Assembly: GCA_041071465.1 (NCBI GenBank)
Contig: CP163498.1
Coordinates: 1,950,001 to 2,014,000 of the forward strand
From: Pseudomonas putida
GTDB lineage: Bacteria; Pseudomonadota; Gammaproteobacteria; Pseudomonadales; Pseudomonadaceae
Length of the DNA: 64,000 nt
Direction: 5' to 3'
The translations under genes were made by a program, and so were the position numbers. The notes under the pieces are model-generated. The model was not told the origin of the DNA and ran no database searches. It was given only the letters and a program-made list of their open reading frames with translations. Shown here piece by piece: positions 9,633 to 21,431 of the stretch. The first letter of the stretch is position 1; each line of letters opens with the position of its first letter.

Positions 9633-9719
9633 CTGTGGGAGCGGGCGAGCCCGCGAAGCAGGCAGTGCGGTGAATGGCACCGGCTTCGCCGGTGTTCGCG
9701 GGCTCGCCCGCTCCCACAG
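9633..9719. repeat. REP-like inverted pair between convergent genes
   Basis: Two perfect 25-bp inverted arms (starting CTGTGGGAGCGGGCGAGC) around a GGCTTCGCC mini-hairpin. This is the usual P. putida-group REP (repetitive extragenic palindrome) form and sits exactly between the convergent exporter and FliL-like genes, where it can act as a two-way terminator. Confidence 0.85.
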
Positions 9720-9723
9720 TTGA

Positions 9724-10128
9724 TCACTGCACGATCAGGTTGTTGAACAGCAAGTCTTCAACAATCGGCTTGCCCTCTTCCGCTTCCAGCACCTGCTGCA
9801 CTTGTTTCAGCGCTTCTTGGCGAAGGTGCTCCTTGGCCTCGACGTTGCTCATGCTGTCAACCGTCTGCTGGGTGAACAGTGCCACCAGCTGATTACGGAT
9901 CAATGGCTCGTGGTGCTGCACCGCCTTGGCTGCTTCGTCGCCGGTCACGCGCAGGGCCACGTCGGCCTTGTACACCCGCAGCCGCGGGCCGCCGTCGAGG
10001 GCATAGTTGCCGACAAAGGGCGGGCTCAGGCTGATGTAGGCGACCTTGGGCGCCCCTTCCTTGGCTTCTTCGGCCATGGCCGCAGCCGGCAGCAGCAACG
10101 CCAGCACCATCAAGATCAACGCTTTCAC
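9724..10128 (-). CDS. FliL-like exported protein
   Basis: A 134-residue protein with a signal peptide (hydrophobic KALILMVLALLLPAAAMA, cleavage near AMA-EE) followed by a FliL-type domain: YISLSPPFVGNYALDGG, then RLRVYKADVALRVTGDE and a helical C-terminus. It is homologous to FliL-related proteins outside flagellar loci; a motility role is not implied. GTG start at 10128 is chosen because GAGGAGCG lies seven bases before it and it gives a proper signal peptide; longer in-frame starts lack this. Confidence 0.8.
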   Translation of the reverse strand: MKALILMVLALLLPAAAMAEEAKEGAPKVAYISLSPPFVGNYALDGGPRLRVYKADVALRVTGDEAAKAVQHHEPLIRNQLVALFTQQTVDSMSNVEAKEHLRQEALKQVQQVLEAEEGKPIVEDLLFNNLIVQ

Positions 10129-10285
10129 GAATTCGCTCCTCAATACAGTTGGCGCCAGCTTACCCAGCACACCGCTCAAACCCAAGCCCGGGCTTATGCC
10201 GGCCCATCAGGGCAGGCCATGCTCGTTGACCCGGCAAGCGGCCCTCCTACACTTATCGGCCATTACCCGCAAAGGAATAGCCCCG

Positions 10286-11263
10286 ATGAAAGCCGTGTTG
10301 TGCAAAACCCTGGGTCCGGCGCGCGATCTGGTACTGGAAGACGTGGCCAGCCCGCAGCCGAAGAAAAACGAGATCCTGCTGGACGTGCAGGCTGCCGGGG
10401 TCAACTTCCCCGACACGCTGATCATCGAAGGCAAGTACCAGTTCCAACCTCCACTACCGTTCTCCCCTGGCGGCGAAGCGGCGGGGGTGGTGGCTGCAGT
10501 CGGGGAAAAGGCTGGCACGTTCAAGGTGGGCGACCGGGTCATGGCGCTGACCGGCTGGGGTGCGTTCGCCGAGCAGGTGGCGGTGCCTTTCTACAACGTG
10601 CTGCCGATCCCGGCGAGCATGGACTTCACCACCGCTGCGGCGTTCGGCATGACCTACGGCACCTCGATGCACGCCCTGCGTCAGCGCGGTCAGTTACAAG
10701 CAGGCGAGACCTTGCTGGTGCTGGGCGCTTCCGGTGGGGTCGGGCTGGCGGCGGTGGAAATCGGCAAGGCCATGGGCGCGCGAGTGATCGCGGCAGCCAG
10801 CAGTGCCGAGAAACTGGCCGTGGCCAAAGCGGCCGGGGCGGATGAGCTGATCGACTACAGCCAGGCCAGCCTGCGCGAAGAAATCAAGCGCCTGACCGGC
10901 GGCCAGGGGGTCGACGTGATCTACGACCCGGTCGGTGGCGAGCTATTCGAGCAAGCGGTACGCGGGTTGGCCTGGAATGGCCGGCTGCTGGTGGTGGGTT
11001 TTGCCAGCGGCAGCATTCCCCAGCTGGCGGCCAACCTGGTACTGCTCAAGGGTGCGGCGGTGCTGGGGGTGTTCTGGGGCGCGTTTGCCCAGCGCCAGCC
11101 GCAGGATAATGCAGCCAACTTCAAGCAGCTGTTTGCCTGGCATGCCGAGGGCAAGTTGAAGCCATTGGTGTCGCAGACTTATCCACTGGCCGAGGCTGGG
11201 GCCGCCATCGAGAAGCTGGGGCAGCGCCAGGCTGTGGGTAAGTTGGTGGTGTTGGCCAAGTAA
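10286..11263 (+). CDS. NADPH:quinone oxidoreductase, zinc-type alcohol dehydrogenase family
   Basis: A 325-residue MDR-superfamily reductase. N-terminal GroES-like domain (FPDTLIIEGKYQFQPPLPFS, then PGGEAAGVV) and a Rossmann domain with VLGASGGVGLAAVEIGKAMG (~144-163). It lacks the zinc-ligand cysteines of true alcohol dehydrogenases, as expected for the quinone reductase branch (QOR-like). ATG at 10286 is chosen with AAAGGAAT ten bases upstream. Probably monocistronic; quinone specificity is inferred from family only. Confidence 0.87.
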   Translation: MKAVLCKTLGPARDLVLEDVASPQPKKNEILLDVQAAGVNFPDTLIIEGKYQFQPPLPFSPGGEAAGVVAAVGEKAGTFKVGDRVMALTGWGAFAEQVAVPFYNVLPIPASMDFTTAAAFGMTYGTSMHALRQRGQLQAGETLLVLGASGGVGLAAVEIGKAMGARVIAAASSAEKLAVAKAAGADELIDYSQASLREEIKRLTGGQGVDVIYDPVGGELFEQAVRGLAWNGRLLVVGFASGSIPQLAANLVLLKGAAVLGVFWGAFAQRQPQDNAANFKQLFAWHAEGKLKPLVSQTYPLAEAGAAIEKLGQRQAVGKLVVLAK

Positions 11264-11272
11264 GGCAGTTCA

Positions 11273-11304
11273 GGCCTCTTCGCAGAAAAACCCGCGAAGA
11301 GGCC
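11273..11304. terminator. Palindrome between convergent genes
   Basis: GGCCTCTTCGC ... GCGAAGAGGCC, an 11-bp perfect stem with a 10-base loop, in the 53-bp gap between the convergent quinone reductase and ChaC-like genes. It resembles half of a REP and can serve as a bidirectional terminator, although no T-run follows on the plus side. Confidence 0.6.
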
Positions 11305-11316
11305 GGTAGAGGTTGT

Positions 11317-11967
11317 TCACACTTCGCGCAGGTTATGGCAACGCCGGAACCGCGCCTCCAGGTTGCGATCGGGCATCTGGTGGCTGCGCAAGGCATTCAA
11401 CGTCTGCTCCACATAGTCGCGCGTGGTGCCATAACGCCCCTTGGCACTGGCCAGAATCTGGCTGAGCAAGGTATCCGGCAGATTCCCCGCATAACAGGGT
11501 AAATGCCGCTCCAGCACAAAGCCCAATGCCTGCACCTTGCTGCCATCGCCCAACCGGCAGCTAAGCCAGTGCGGCCGGTAGGCCGGGTACGGCATCTCCC
11601 GTTGCCATAGGGCCATCAGCGAGTCATCCAGGCTGCTTTCATCCAGCCGATAGGCAAAGCCGCTGCAGGAGCCACCACGGTCCAGGCCAAACACCAGCCC
11701 AGGGGTTTCCGGGGTGCCACGGTGTTCGTGCGACCACAGGTACAAGCCCCGGTGATAACCATGCACCCGCGCGCGCTGACGTTCCACCGAATTGCACTCG
11801 GGGCGCCAAATCAACGAACCATAAGCGAACAGCCACACAGGCCCGCCCTGATGCCGAGACATGGTCGTCTTCATGGAGTTGAACAACTGATCGTGAGTAT
11901 GTTGCTGACCGAAGTCGAGTGCCGGAGGATATGAAACTTCCCAGGACATACTTTCAAGTGCCGACAT
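11317..11967 (-). CDS. ChaC-like gamma-glutamylcyclotransferase
   Basis: A 216-residue member of the ChaC/GCT2 group, which cleaves the gamma-glutamyl bond of glutathione to 5-oxoproline and Cys-Gly. The substrate loop motif FAYGSLIWRP is at residues ~47-56, and RARVHGYHRGLYLWS and GLVFGLDRGG match the beta-trefoil-like fold. The N-terminus before residue ~40 is longer than usual; an internal Met (MSRHQGG) could be the true start. The 246 bp upstream contains no gene. Confidence 0.83.
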   Translation of the reverse strand: MSALESMSWEVSYPPALDFGQQHTHDQLFNSMKTTMSRHQGGPVWLFAYGSLIWRPECNSVERQRARVHGYHRGLYLWSHEHRGTPETPGLVFGLDRGGSCSGFAYRLDESSLDDSLMALWQREMPYPAYRPHWLSCRLGDGSKVQALGFVLERHLPCYAGNLPDTLLSQILASAKGRYGTTRDYVEQTLNALRSHQMPDRNLEARFRRCHNLREV

Positions 11968-12213
11968 AAGCTGCCGCCATTATCCCTGTGAACTACGGAT
12001 GTAGCGAAATTCGATTACGCTGCAGCCCCAGGCCGCTTTACCCGGGGCGCTTGCAGTAACCATAGGCCAGAATTGCAGGAATACTCAAGCCCTCGCGTCA
12101 GTGTTTCATGCGCGGTTCCGACGACTGGGAAATACTGTTTCAGCCACTGTGAAAGTTAATGGCCAAGGCGGTAACAATTACCGCCTTATACCCATACTTG
12201 CAAACTTTGGTTA

Positions 12214-13182
12214 TTAACCACGTGGCGCGTAGGCAAACACATCGGCACGCATGCGGTGCGCATCCATACCGGCCTCGACCAGGGCGTCGAGGGTGGCGTA
12301 GATCATGTTCGGCGAACCGCTGGCATACACATGCACGCTGTTGAGGTCTTCAATGTCTTCGCAAACCGCTTCATGCAACATGCCGCAACGGCCTTCCCAG
12401 CCGCACAGGTCGCTGACCACCTGGTGCAGGAACAGGTTAGGCAGGCGCTGCCATTCGTCCCAGTGCTCGATCTGATAGAAGTCTTCGGGCCGGCGCACGC
12501 CCCAGTACAGGTGTACCGGGTGCTTGAAGCCATTGGCTCGGCAATGCTCGAGCAGGCTGTGCATCTGGCCCATGCCGGTACCGGCGGCAATCAGCACCAA
12601 CGGCCCGTCGGGCAACTCGGCCAGGTGGGTGTCGCCAAACGGCATTTCGATACGTGCCAGACCGTCACGCTTGAGTTGCTCGATCAGTTGCTGTGCGCTG
12701 GGCTCTCGCGCCAGCACGTGCAGCTCCAGCTCACGCCCGGCGTGGGGGGCGGAGGCCAGCGAAAAAGCGGCCTGCTTGCCACCCTCACGCTCGATCATCA
12801 GGTACTGCCCGGCGTGGTAGCGCGGTGGCTTGCCGGCCGGCGCGCGCAAACGCACCCGCCAGACGTCGCCACCAACGTCGACGCATTCGCTGACGCTGCA
12901 CGCCAGCTTGCGCACCGGCAGCTCGCCCAAGGCGAGCACACCATCCCAGAGCAACACGCAATCCTCCAGCGGTTCGGCAATGCAGGTGAACAACTCGCCA
13001 TGGTCGCGGACTTCGCCTTCCTGGCGTACCCGGCCTTCGACCAATAACGCGGCGCAGACATGGCAATTGCCATTGCGGCAGCTGTTCGGGCAGTCATAGC
13101 CCAGCCGCCGCGCTCCATCCAGGATCCGTTCCCCGGGTTCGAGCGCCAGCACCGCCCCGGACGGCTGCAACGTTACCTGCAT
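12214..13182 (-). CDS. 2Fe-2S / FAD / NAD(P)H oxidoreductase (CDP-6-deoxy-delta-3,4-glucoseen reductase-like)
   Basis: A 322-residue electron-transfer protein with an N-terminal plant-type ferredoxin domain (cluster Cys in CPNSCRNGNCHVCAA, ~32-46, plus a later LFTC Cys), a ferredoxin-reductase FAD domain (AGQYLMIE, AFSLAS) and a C-terminal NAD(P)H domain (LIAAGTGMGQM, YASGSPNM). Homologues next to ubiD in pseudomonads are often named after AscD or described as Fre-like. Its ATG overlaps the ubiD stop (ATGA). The proximity to UbiD/FMN chemistry suggests flavin reduction, but this is inference. Confidence 0.85.
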   Translation of the reverse strand: MQVTLQPSGAVLALEPGERILDGARRLGYDCPNSCRNGNCHVCAALLVEGRVRQEGEVRDHGELFTCIAEPLEDCVLLWDGVLALGELPVRKLACSVSECVDVGGDVWRVRLRAPAGKPPRYHAGQYLMIEREGGKQAAFSLASAPHAGRELELHVLAREPSAQQLIEQLKRDGLARIEMPFGDTHLAELPDGPLVLIAAGTGMGQMHSLLEHCRANGFKHPVHLYWGVRRPEDFYQIEHWDEWQRLPNLFLHQVVSDLCGWEGRCGMLHEAVCEDIEDLNSVHVYASGSPNMIYATLDALVEAGMDAHRMRADVFAYAPRG

Positions 13183-14648
13183 CAATCTATTCCCAACTGA
13201 TCCCACAGCTCATCGATACGGCGGGTGACGGCTTCGTCCTTGACGATAACCCGTCCCCATTCGCGTGTAGTCTCGCCCGGCCACTTGTGCGTGGCGTCCA
13301 GGCCCATCTTCGACCCCAGGCCCGATACCGGCGACGCGAAGTCCAGGTAGTCGATCGGCGTGTTGTCGATCATCACCGTATCACGCTTGGGGTCCATGCG
13401 CGTGGTAATGGCCCAGATCACATCGTTCCAGTCGCGGGCGTTGATATCGTCATCGGTGACAATAACGAACTTGGTGTACATGAACTGTCGCAGGAACGAC
13501 CACACACCCAGCATTACGCGCTTGGCATGGCCCGGATACTGCTTTTTCATGGTCACCACCGCCATGCGGTACGAGCAGCCTTCCGGCGGCAGGTAGAAAT
13601 CGGTGATTTCCGGGAACTGCTTTTGCAGGATCGGCACGAACACTTCGTTCAGTGCCACACCGAGAATCGCCGGCTCATCTGGCGGCCGACCGGTGTAGGT
13701 GCTGTGGTAGATCGGTTTGTGCCGGTGGGTGATGCGCTCGACAGTGAACACCGGGAAGCTGTCCACTTCGTTGTAGTAGCCAGTGTGGTCGCCATAGGGG
13801 CCTTCCGGGGCCATTTCGCCTGGGTGGATCACGCCTTCCAGAATGATTTCGGCGGTGGCCGGTACCTGCAGGTTGCTGCCGCGGCACTTGACCAGCTCGG
13901 TGCGATTGCCGCGCAGCAGGCCGGCAAAGGCGTACTCGGAGAGGGTGTCCGGCACCGGGGTCACGGCACCGAGGATGGTCGCGGGGTCAGCGCCCAGGGC
14001 CACGGCGACCGGGAACGGCTGGCCGGGATTCTTCTCGCACCACTCACGGTAATCCAAGGCACCGCCACGGTGGCTCAGCCAGCGCATGATGACCTTGTTG
14101 CGGCCGATCACCTGCTGGCGGTAGATGCCCAGGTTCTGGCGGTCCTTGTTCGGGCCACGGGTCACGGTAAGGCCCCAGGTGATCAGCGGCGCCACGTCGC
14201 CTGGCCAGCAGTGCTGGATCGGCAGAGCGCCGAGGTCGACATCGTCACCCTCGACCACCACTTCCTGGCACACCGCGTCCTTGACCACTTTCGGCGCCAT
14301 CGACACGACCTTCTTGAAGATCGGCAGCTTCGACCAGGCGTCCTTCAGGCCCTTGGGCGGCTCGGGCTCCTTGAGGAAGGCCAGCAGCTTGCCGATTTCC
14401 CGCAGCTCATCGACCGACTCGGCGCCCATGCCCATGGCCACCCGCTCCGGGGTGCCGAACAGGTTGCCCAGCACCGGGATGTCGAAACCGGTGGGCTTTT
14501 CGAACAGCAACGCCGGGCCTTTGGCACGCAGGGTGCGGTCGCAGACCTCGGTCATTTCCAGGACGGGGGAGATCGGAACCTGGATGCGCTTGAGCTCGCC
14601 GCGCTGTTCCAGGCCACGGATGAAGTCGCGCAAGTCGCGATACTGCAT
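13182..14648 (-). CDS. ubiD: 4-hydroxy-3-polyprenylbenzoate decarboxylase
   Basis: prFMN-dependent decarboxylase of ubiquinone biosynthesis, working with the UbiX flavin prenyltransferase (not in this window). The 488-residue protein starts [20 protein letters not shown], the typical UbiD N-terminus. It shows the prFMN/metal-binding region [14 protein letters not shown] (~165-178) and the [12 protein letters not shown] block (~282-293). ATG at 14648 is chosen over upstream in-frame codons because homology begins there and GAGG lies just before it. The downstream reductase is coupled by a 4-bp overlap. Confidence 0.96.
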   Translation of the reverse strand: MQYRDLRDFIRGLEQRGELKRIQVPISPVLEMTEVCDRTLRAKGPALLFEKPTGFDIPVLGNLFGTPERVAMGMGAESVDELREIGKLLAFLKEPEPPKGLKDAWSKLPIFKKVVSMAPKVVKDAVCQEVVVEGDDVDLGALPIQHCWPGDVAPLITWGLTVTRGPNKDRQNLGIYRQQVIGRNKVIMRWLSHRGGALDYREWCEKNPGQPFPVAVALGADPATILGAVTPVPDTLSEYAFAGLLRGNRTELVKCRGSNLQVPATAEIILEGVIHPGEMAPEGPYGDHTGYYNEVDSFPVFTVERITHRHKPIYHSTYTGRPPDEPAILGVALNEVFVPILQKQFPEITDFYLPPEGCSYRMAVVTMKKQYPGHAKRVMLGVWSFLRQFMYTKFVIVTDDDINARDWNDVIWAITTRMDPKRDTVMIDNTPIDYLDFASPVSGLGSKMGLDATHKWPGETTREWGRVIVKDEAVTRRIDELWDQLGID

Positions 14649-14730
14649 GCAGGAGCCTCGTGTTGGCCGTATCGGTCGGGGGTGCAGAGTGTAGCGCCGA
14701 TAGGGCCGCAATAGCCAAAATACAGATAGC

Positions 14731-14755
14731 AAAAAGCCGGGTTTCCCCGGCCTTT
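14731..14755 (-). terminator. Intrinsic terminator after rho
   Basis: Read on the minus strand, AAAGGCCGGGG then AAACCCGGCTTTTT: a GC-rich hairpin and T-run 17 bp after the rho stop codon. Confidence 0.8.
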
Positions 14756-14771
14756 GCGTGGTACGACGATC

Positions 14772-16031
<1,260 letters not shown>

Positions 16032-16226
16032 AAGGGGAGTGACGTAATCATGTAAGAAGGGAGAATTAAGCTTCTGGCTTAATGAGGCCGCGCCGCTAGA
16101 TGGCGACAGGATCGCGTACTGATTCGAATTAGGGATGCTTCGGCGACGGCGTGTAGAGGGCACTGGAAAAGCAGTGCGAGGCCGAATGTAACACTTGCTT
16201 TTTTCTGCGTCTAGTGCTCTGAAAAA

Positions 16227-16254
16227 GAAAAGCCCCGCATTTGCGGGGCCTTTT
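16227..16254 (-). terminator. Terminator of trxA
   Basis: Perfect GGCCCCGC - AAAT - GCGGGGC-type stem followed on the minus strand by TTTTC, located 4 bp after the trxA stop and upstream of rho. Confidence 0.85.
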
Positions 16255-16258
16255 CACA

Positions 16259-16585
16259 TCACAGGTGGGCGTCGAGGAACGCGGCCAGCTGCGATTTGGA
16301 CAAAGCGCCAACCTTGGTGGCTTCGACGTTGCCGTTCTTGAACAGCATCAGCGTCGGGATACCGCGCACGCCGTGCTTGGCCGGGGTTTCCTGGTTCTCG
16401 TCGATGTTCAGCTTGGCGACGGTCAGTTTGCCCTCGTAGGTGGCAGCGATGTCGTCCAGAACCGGAGCGATCATCTTGCATGGGCCGCACCATTCAGCCC
16501 AGTAGTCGACCAGCACCGGGCCTTGAGCCTGCAGTACGTCGGCTTCGAAGCTGGCGTCGGTGACGTGTTTGATTTTGTCGCTCAT
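16259..16585 (-). CDS. trxA: Thioredoxin 1
   Basis: Cytosolic dithiol-disulfide reductase. 108 residues with the WCGPC active site at 32-36 and the cis-Pro loop GIPTLMLF (~74-81). ATG at 16585 is preceded by TTGGAGATTTCC, a good ribosome binding site; an upstream in-frame start is not needed. Located directly upstream of rho on the same strand, as in many gamma-proteobacteria. The 256 bp to divergent ppx carries both promoters. Confidence 0.97.
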   Translation of the reverse strand: MSDKIKHVTDASFEADVLQAQGPVLVDYWAEWCGPCKMIAPVLDDIAATYEGKLTVAKLNIDENQETPAKHGVRGIPTLMLFKNGNVEATKVGALSKSQLAAFLDAHL

Positions 16586-16841
16586 GGAAATCTCCAAGGT
16601 CGTAAGCAATAAAAAACGTTGCCCATCATAGCCGCCCCCGCCGCCTACAGGAAGCCGCGGACGATTGAGTGTAACTATAGTTGTGCAAGAAGCCGCGAAT
16701 CGAAACTGTCATGTCGCCGTCATAGAATCGAATGGCACATTGCCTTGCATCAAGGCCAGCACACCGGCTGAGTGTCACGCGTTGGCGACAGCCTGCTATC
16801 GTGGCACGATTGCCAGGTTAACGACCGAGAACAACCAGATC

Positions 16842-18345
16842 ATGCCGCATACCATCGCGAAGAACCTGTCCCTGATCGCCGCCATCGACCTTGGCTCCAA
16901 CAGTTTTCATATGGTCGTGGCCAAGGCCCACCATACCGAAATCCGTATCCTTGAGCGGCTCGGCGAGAAGGTTCAGCTAGCCGCCGGCATCGACGAAGAG
17001 CGCAAGCTCAGTGAAGAGTCTATGGAAAGAGGCCTGGATTGCCTCAAGCGCTTTTCTCAACTGATCAACGGCATGCCGGCAGGCTCCGTACGCATCGTCG
17101 GTACCAACGCCTTGCGCGAAGCGCGCAACCGCAACGAATTCATCCAGCGCGCCGAGGCCATCCTCGGCCACCCGGTCGAGGTCATCTCCGGCCGTGAAGA
17201 AGCGCGCCTGATCTACCTGGGCGTATCGCACACCCTGGCCGATACCCCCGGCAAGCGCCTGGTGGCAGACATCGGTGGCGGCAGTACCGAGTTCATCATC
17301 GGCCAGCGTTTCGAGCCGCTGCTGCGCGAAAGCCTGCAGATGGGTTGCGTAAGCTTTACCCAGCGCTACTTCCGCGATGGCAAGATCACTCCGGCCCGCT
17401 ATGCCCAGGCGTACACCGCCGCGCGCCTGGAGCTGATGAGTATCGAAAATGCCCTGCACCGCCTGACCTGGGACGAGGCCATTGGCTCGTCCGGGACCAT
17501 TCGCGCCATCGGCGCCGCCATCAAAGGCCGGCGGCCTGGGCAATGGCGAGGTCAACGCCGAAGGCCTGGCCTGGGTCAAGCGCAAGCTGTTCAAACTGGG
17601 CGAGGTCGACAAGATCGACTTCGACGGCGTCAAGCCGGACCGCCGGACCATCTTCCCCGCAGGCCTTGCGATTCTCGAAGCGATCTTCGATGCCCTGGAG
17701 CTGCAGCGCATGGACCACTGTGACGGTGCCCTGCGCGAAGGTGTGCTGTTCGACCTGCTCGGCCGTCACCACCACGAGGATGTGCGCGAACGCACCTTGA
17801 ACTCGCTGATGGAGCGCTACCACGTGGACCAGGGCCAGGCTGCGCGTGTGGAACGCAAGGCATTGCACGCCTTCGACCAAGTGGCCGACGCCTGGGACCT
17901 TAAAGACGGAAATTGGCGCGATCTGCTTGGCTGGGCCGCGAAAATACACGAAATAGGGCTAGACATTGCCCACTATCACTACCACAAGCATGGCGCCTAC
18001 CTGATCGAGCACTCCGACCTGTCGGGCTTTTCTCGCGAAGATCAGCAGATGATGGCCCTGCTGGTGCGCGGCCACCGTCGCAACATCCCCAAGGACCGTT
18101 ACGCTGAGCTGGGTGATGAAGGGGTCAAGCTGCTGCGCCTGTGCGTGCTGCTGCGCTTTGCCATTCTGTTCCACCACATTCGCGGCACCCAGCAGATGCC
18201 AAAGGTAGAGCTCAAGGGCGGCGACAACAGCCTGGATGTAGCTTTCCCTGAAGGTTGGCTGGAGCAGAACCAGCTGACCCAGGCCGACTTCGCCAACGAG
18301 GCGGAGTGGCTGGCCCGGGTCGGCTTCGTCCTCAGCGTACGTTGA
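16842..18345 (+). CDS. ppx: Exopolyphosphatase Ppx, one apparent frameshift
   Basis: Releases phosphate from the ends of polyphosphate chains; ASKHA fold (sugar kinase/actin family). Restored length is about 500 residues. The phosphate-1 motif [15 protein letters not shown] is at ~12-26 and the phosphate-2 motif [13 protein letters not shown] at ~141-153, with a C-terminal HD-like domain ([20 protein letters not shown]). The frame breaks at 17526-17527: an extra G in AAAGGCC changes IKAGGLGNG into out-of-frame sequence, and removing it joins both parts exactly. Convergent with ppk, overlapping its 3' end by 14 bp. Confidence 0.92.
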
Positions 18346-20573
18346 GGACCGGGTTGCTCAGGCGCTCCAGCAGGGTCGCCTGGGCACTGCGCGGGTTCTG
18401 GTTGCCGGTCGGGGTGCTACGCACGTAGCGCCCGTCTGGCTGCAACGTCCAGGCGTGGGTGTTGTCGGTCAGGTAGCCTTCCAGCTCCTTCTTCACCCGC
18501 AGCAACAACTTCTTGCCTTCCACCGGGAAGCAGGTCTCGACGCGCTTGTCGAGGTTGCGCTCCATCCAGTCGGCGCTGGACAGGTAGATCTGCTCTTCGC
18601 CGCCATTGAGGAAGTAGAACACCCGCGTGTGCTCGAGGAAGCGGCCGATGATCGAGCGCACCTGGATGTTGTGCGAAACCCCCGGAATACCTGGGCGCAA
18701 GCAGCACATGCCGCGCACCACCAGGTCGATTTTCACACCTGACTGGCTGGCCTTGTACAGCGCCTTGATGACCTTGGCGTCGGTCAGCGAGTTGAACTTG
18801 GCGATGATGTGCGCCGGCTTGCCTTCGAGGGCGAACTGGGTTTCCCGCGCGATCATGTCGAGCATGCCCTTTTTCAGGGTGAACGGCGCGTGCAGCAGCT
18901 TCTTCATGCGCAGGGTCTTGCCCATGCCGATCAGCTGGCTGAACAGCTTGCCAACGTCCTCGGTGAGGGCGTCGTCAGAGGTCAGCAGGCTGTAGTCGGT
19001 GTACAGGCGGGCGTTGCCGGCGTGGTAGTTGCCGGTACCCAGGTGCGCATAACGCACGATCTCGCCCTGTTCGCGGCGCAGGATCAGCATCATCTTGGCG
19101 TGGGTCTTGAACCCGACCACGCCGTAGATCACCACCGCACCGGCCGCTTGCAGGCGGCTGGCCATCTGCAGGTTGGACTCTTCGTCGAAGCGCGCACGCA
19201 ACTCGATCACCGCAGTGACCTCCTTGCCGTTACGCGCCGCGTCCACCAGGGCGTCGACGATTTCCGAGTTGGCCCCGGAGCGGTACAGGGTCTGGCGCAC
19301 GGCGAGCACATGCGGGTCCTTGGCGGCCTGGCGCAGCAGGTCGACCACCGGGGTGAAGGACTCGAACGGGTGCATCAGCAGGATGTCCTGCTTGCTGATC
19401 ACGCTGAAAATGTTGTCGGCGTTCACCAGCAGCTTGGGGATTGCCGGGTGAACGGCGTGTACTGAAGCTCCGGGTGGCTGTCCAGGCCGGTAATGCTGAA
19501 CAGGCGGGTGAGGTTGACCGGGCCATTGACCTGGTACAGCTCGCTTTCGCTGAGGCTGAACTGCTTGAGCAGGTAGTCCGACAGGTGTTTCGGGCAGGTG
19601 TCGGCCACTTCCAGGCGCACGGCATCGCCGTAACGGCGCGAGAACAGCTCACCACGCAGAGCACGGGCCAGGTCGTCGACTTCTTCGGAGTCCAGCGCCA
19701 GGTCGGCGTTACGGGTGAGGCGGAACTGGTAGCAGCCCTTCACCTTCATGCCCTGGAACAGGTCGTCGGCGTGCGCGTGGATCATCGACGACAGGAACAC
19801 GTAGTCGGCACCGGGCCACCCACCTCTTCAGGCACGCGGATGACCCGTGGCAGCAGGCGTGGGGCAGGGATGATCGCCAAGCCCGAATCGCGACCGAAGG
19901 CGTCCACACCCTCAAGCTCGACGATGAAGTTGAGGCTCTTGTTCACCAGCAACGGGAACGGGTGGGTCGGGTCGAGGCCGATCGGGGTGATGATCGGGGC
20001 GATTTCGTCGCGGAAATAGCGGCGCACCCAGGTCTTGAGTTTGGGCGTCCAGTAACGACGGCGAATGAAGCGAATCTGATGCTTTTCCAGCTCCGGCAGC
20101 AGCACGTCATTGAGGATCGCGTACTGGCGCTCTACCTCGATGTGCACCAGTTCGCTGATACGCGCCAACGCCTGGTGCGGCTGCAAGCCATCGGCACCGG
20201 CCTGTTCACGGGCAAAATTGATCTGCTTCTTCAACCCGGCCACGCGGATCTCGAAGAACTCATCGAGGTTGCTGGAGAAGATCAGCAGGAACTTGAGCCG
20301 TTCAAGCAACGGGTAGTTCTCGTCCAGTGCCTGTTCCAGCACACGGATGTTGAACTGCAACTGCGAGAGTTCGCGATGAATGTACAGGCTGCTGTCGTCC
20401 AGGCCAGGGACAGTGATTGCCGGGGCCGGTGCGGGCACCGGGGCCACAGGCTCGGCCGCCTGCTCCGCTACGGGCTCGGGCGCCGGCGGCAGGTCAGGCG
20501 GGGTCTGCACCATCTCTTCTGGGAGCTCCTGGGCATCCTTGATCGCGACAGGGGTGAGCACTTCATTATTCAT
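18332..20573 (-). CDS. ppk: Polyphosphate kinase Ppk1, two apparent frameshifts
   Basis: Synthesises polyphosphate from ATP. About 747 residues when restored, including an extended Pro/Ala-rich N-terminus (~20-55) before the conserved [14 protein letters not shown]. The phosphorylated His lies in [13 protein letters not shown], and the second active-site region is in [10 protein letters not shown]. Two one-base deletions split the frame: near 19811 (PEEVGGPG lost; one base in the CCGGG run) and near 19446 (TPFTPAIPKLL lost; one G in GGG). Restoring both gives continuous homology. Opposite ppx, with which it shares polyphosphate turnover. Confidence 0.92.
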
Positions 20574-20786
20574 CTGGCGTTCCTGAGGACGTTAACGCCC
20601 TATCATCAATTGAGCGGCAAGATAAGCGCCCATTATGACGCCTGTGTTACACACCAGGGCAAGCCATGGCGCGTGGCCTCTGGCATTGTCTGTGTAGGAA
20701 TTGTTCACGTCGAGACACATTTGGACACTTTCACGATTGCGCGCGAAGGGGTAGGCTTCGCGTTCATTTCGCCAGCACCTCAGAAA

Positions 20787-21431
20787 ATGCTTCAACAATT
20801 CCTGCAGGATTTCGGCTACTTTGCCCTTTTTCTAGGCACCTTCTTCGAAGGCGAGACCATCCTGGTGCTTGCGGGTTTCCTTGCGTTCCGTGGTTACATG
20901 GACATCAAGCTGGTGTGCCTGGTGGCCTTCTTCGGCAGCTACGCGGGCGATCAGCTGTGGTACTTCATGGGCCGCCGCCACGGGCGCAGGATCCTGGCGC
21001 GCAAGCCGCGCTGGCAGGCAATGGGTGACCGGGCGCTGGACCACATCCGCCGCCATCCTGATATCTGGGTGCTGAGTTTTCGCTTCGTCTATGGCCTGCG
21101 CACGGTCATGCCGGTGGCCATTGGCCTGTCGGGCTATCCACCCCGCCGCTATCTGCTGCTGAACGGCATTGGCGCGGCTATCTGGGCAATCGCCCTGGGC
21201 GCGGCCGCGTACCACTTCGGCGCCATTCTCGAAGGCCTGCTGGGCAACGTGAAACGTTACGAGCTATGGGTGCTCGGCGGCCTGGTGGCGCTGGGCGGCC
21301 TGCTGTGGCTGCGTCGGCGCTTCCGCACCCTGCGCGCGGAGCGCAAGGCGGCGGGCCTGGCCCAGGCCCCAGAGGCTGAGCAAGCTGTAAGCCACGAGCA
21401 GGAACCAGGCCAGCGGCGCGACCACCGCTAA
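20787..21431 (+). CDS. DedA-family membrane protein
   Basis: A 214-residue inner-membrane protein of the DedA/VTT family, linked to undecaprenyl-phosphate or phospholipid recycling and envelope pH homeostasis. The N-terminus LGTFFEGETILVLAGFLAFRG is the conserved E-x(n)-P/G re-entrant region, and the GRRHGRRIL ... FRFVYGLRTVMPVAIGLSG stretch (~100-113) is the family signature. The C-terminal ~50 residues are charged and overlap the 3' end of the convergent sterol desaturase gene by 168 bp, so its end or the neighbour's may be mis-framed. Confidence 0.85.
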   Translation: MLQQFLQDFGYFALFLGTFFEGETILVLAGFLAFRGYMDIKLVCLVAFFGSYAGDQLWYFMGRRHGRRILARKPRWQAMGDRALDHIRRHPDIWVLSFRFVYGLRTVMPVAIGLSGYPPRRYLLLNGIGAAIWAIALGAAAYHFGAILEGLLGNVKRYELWVLGGLVALGGLLWLRRRFRTLRAERKAAGLAQAPEAEQAVSHEQEPGQRRDHR

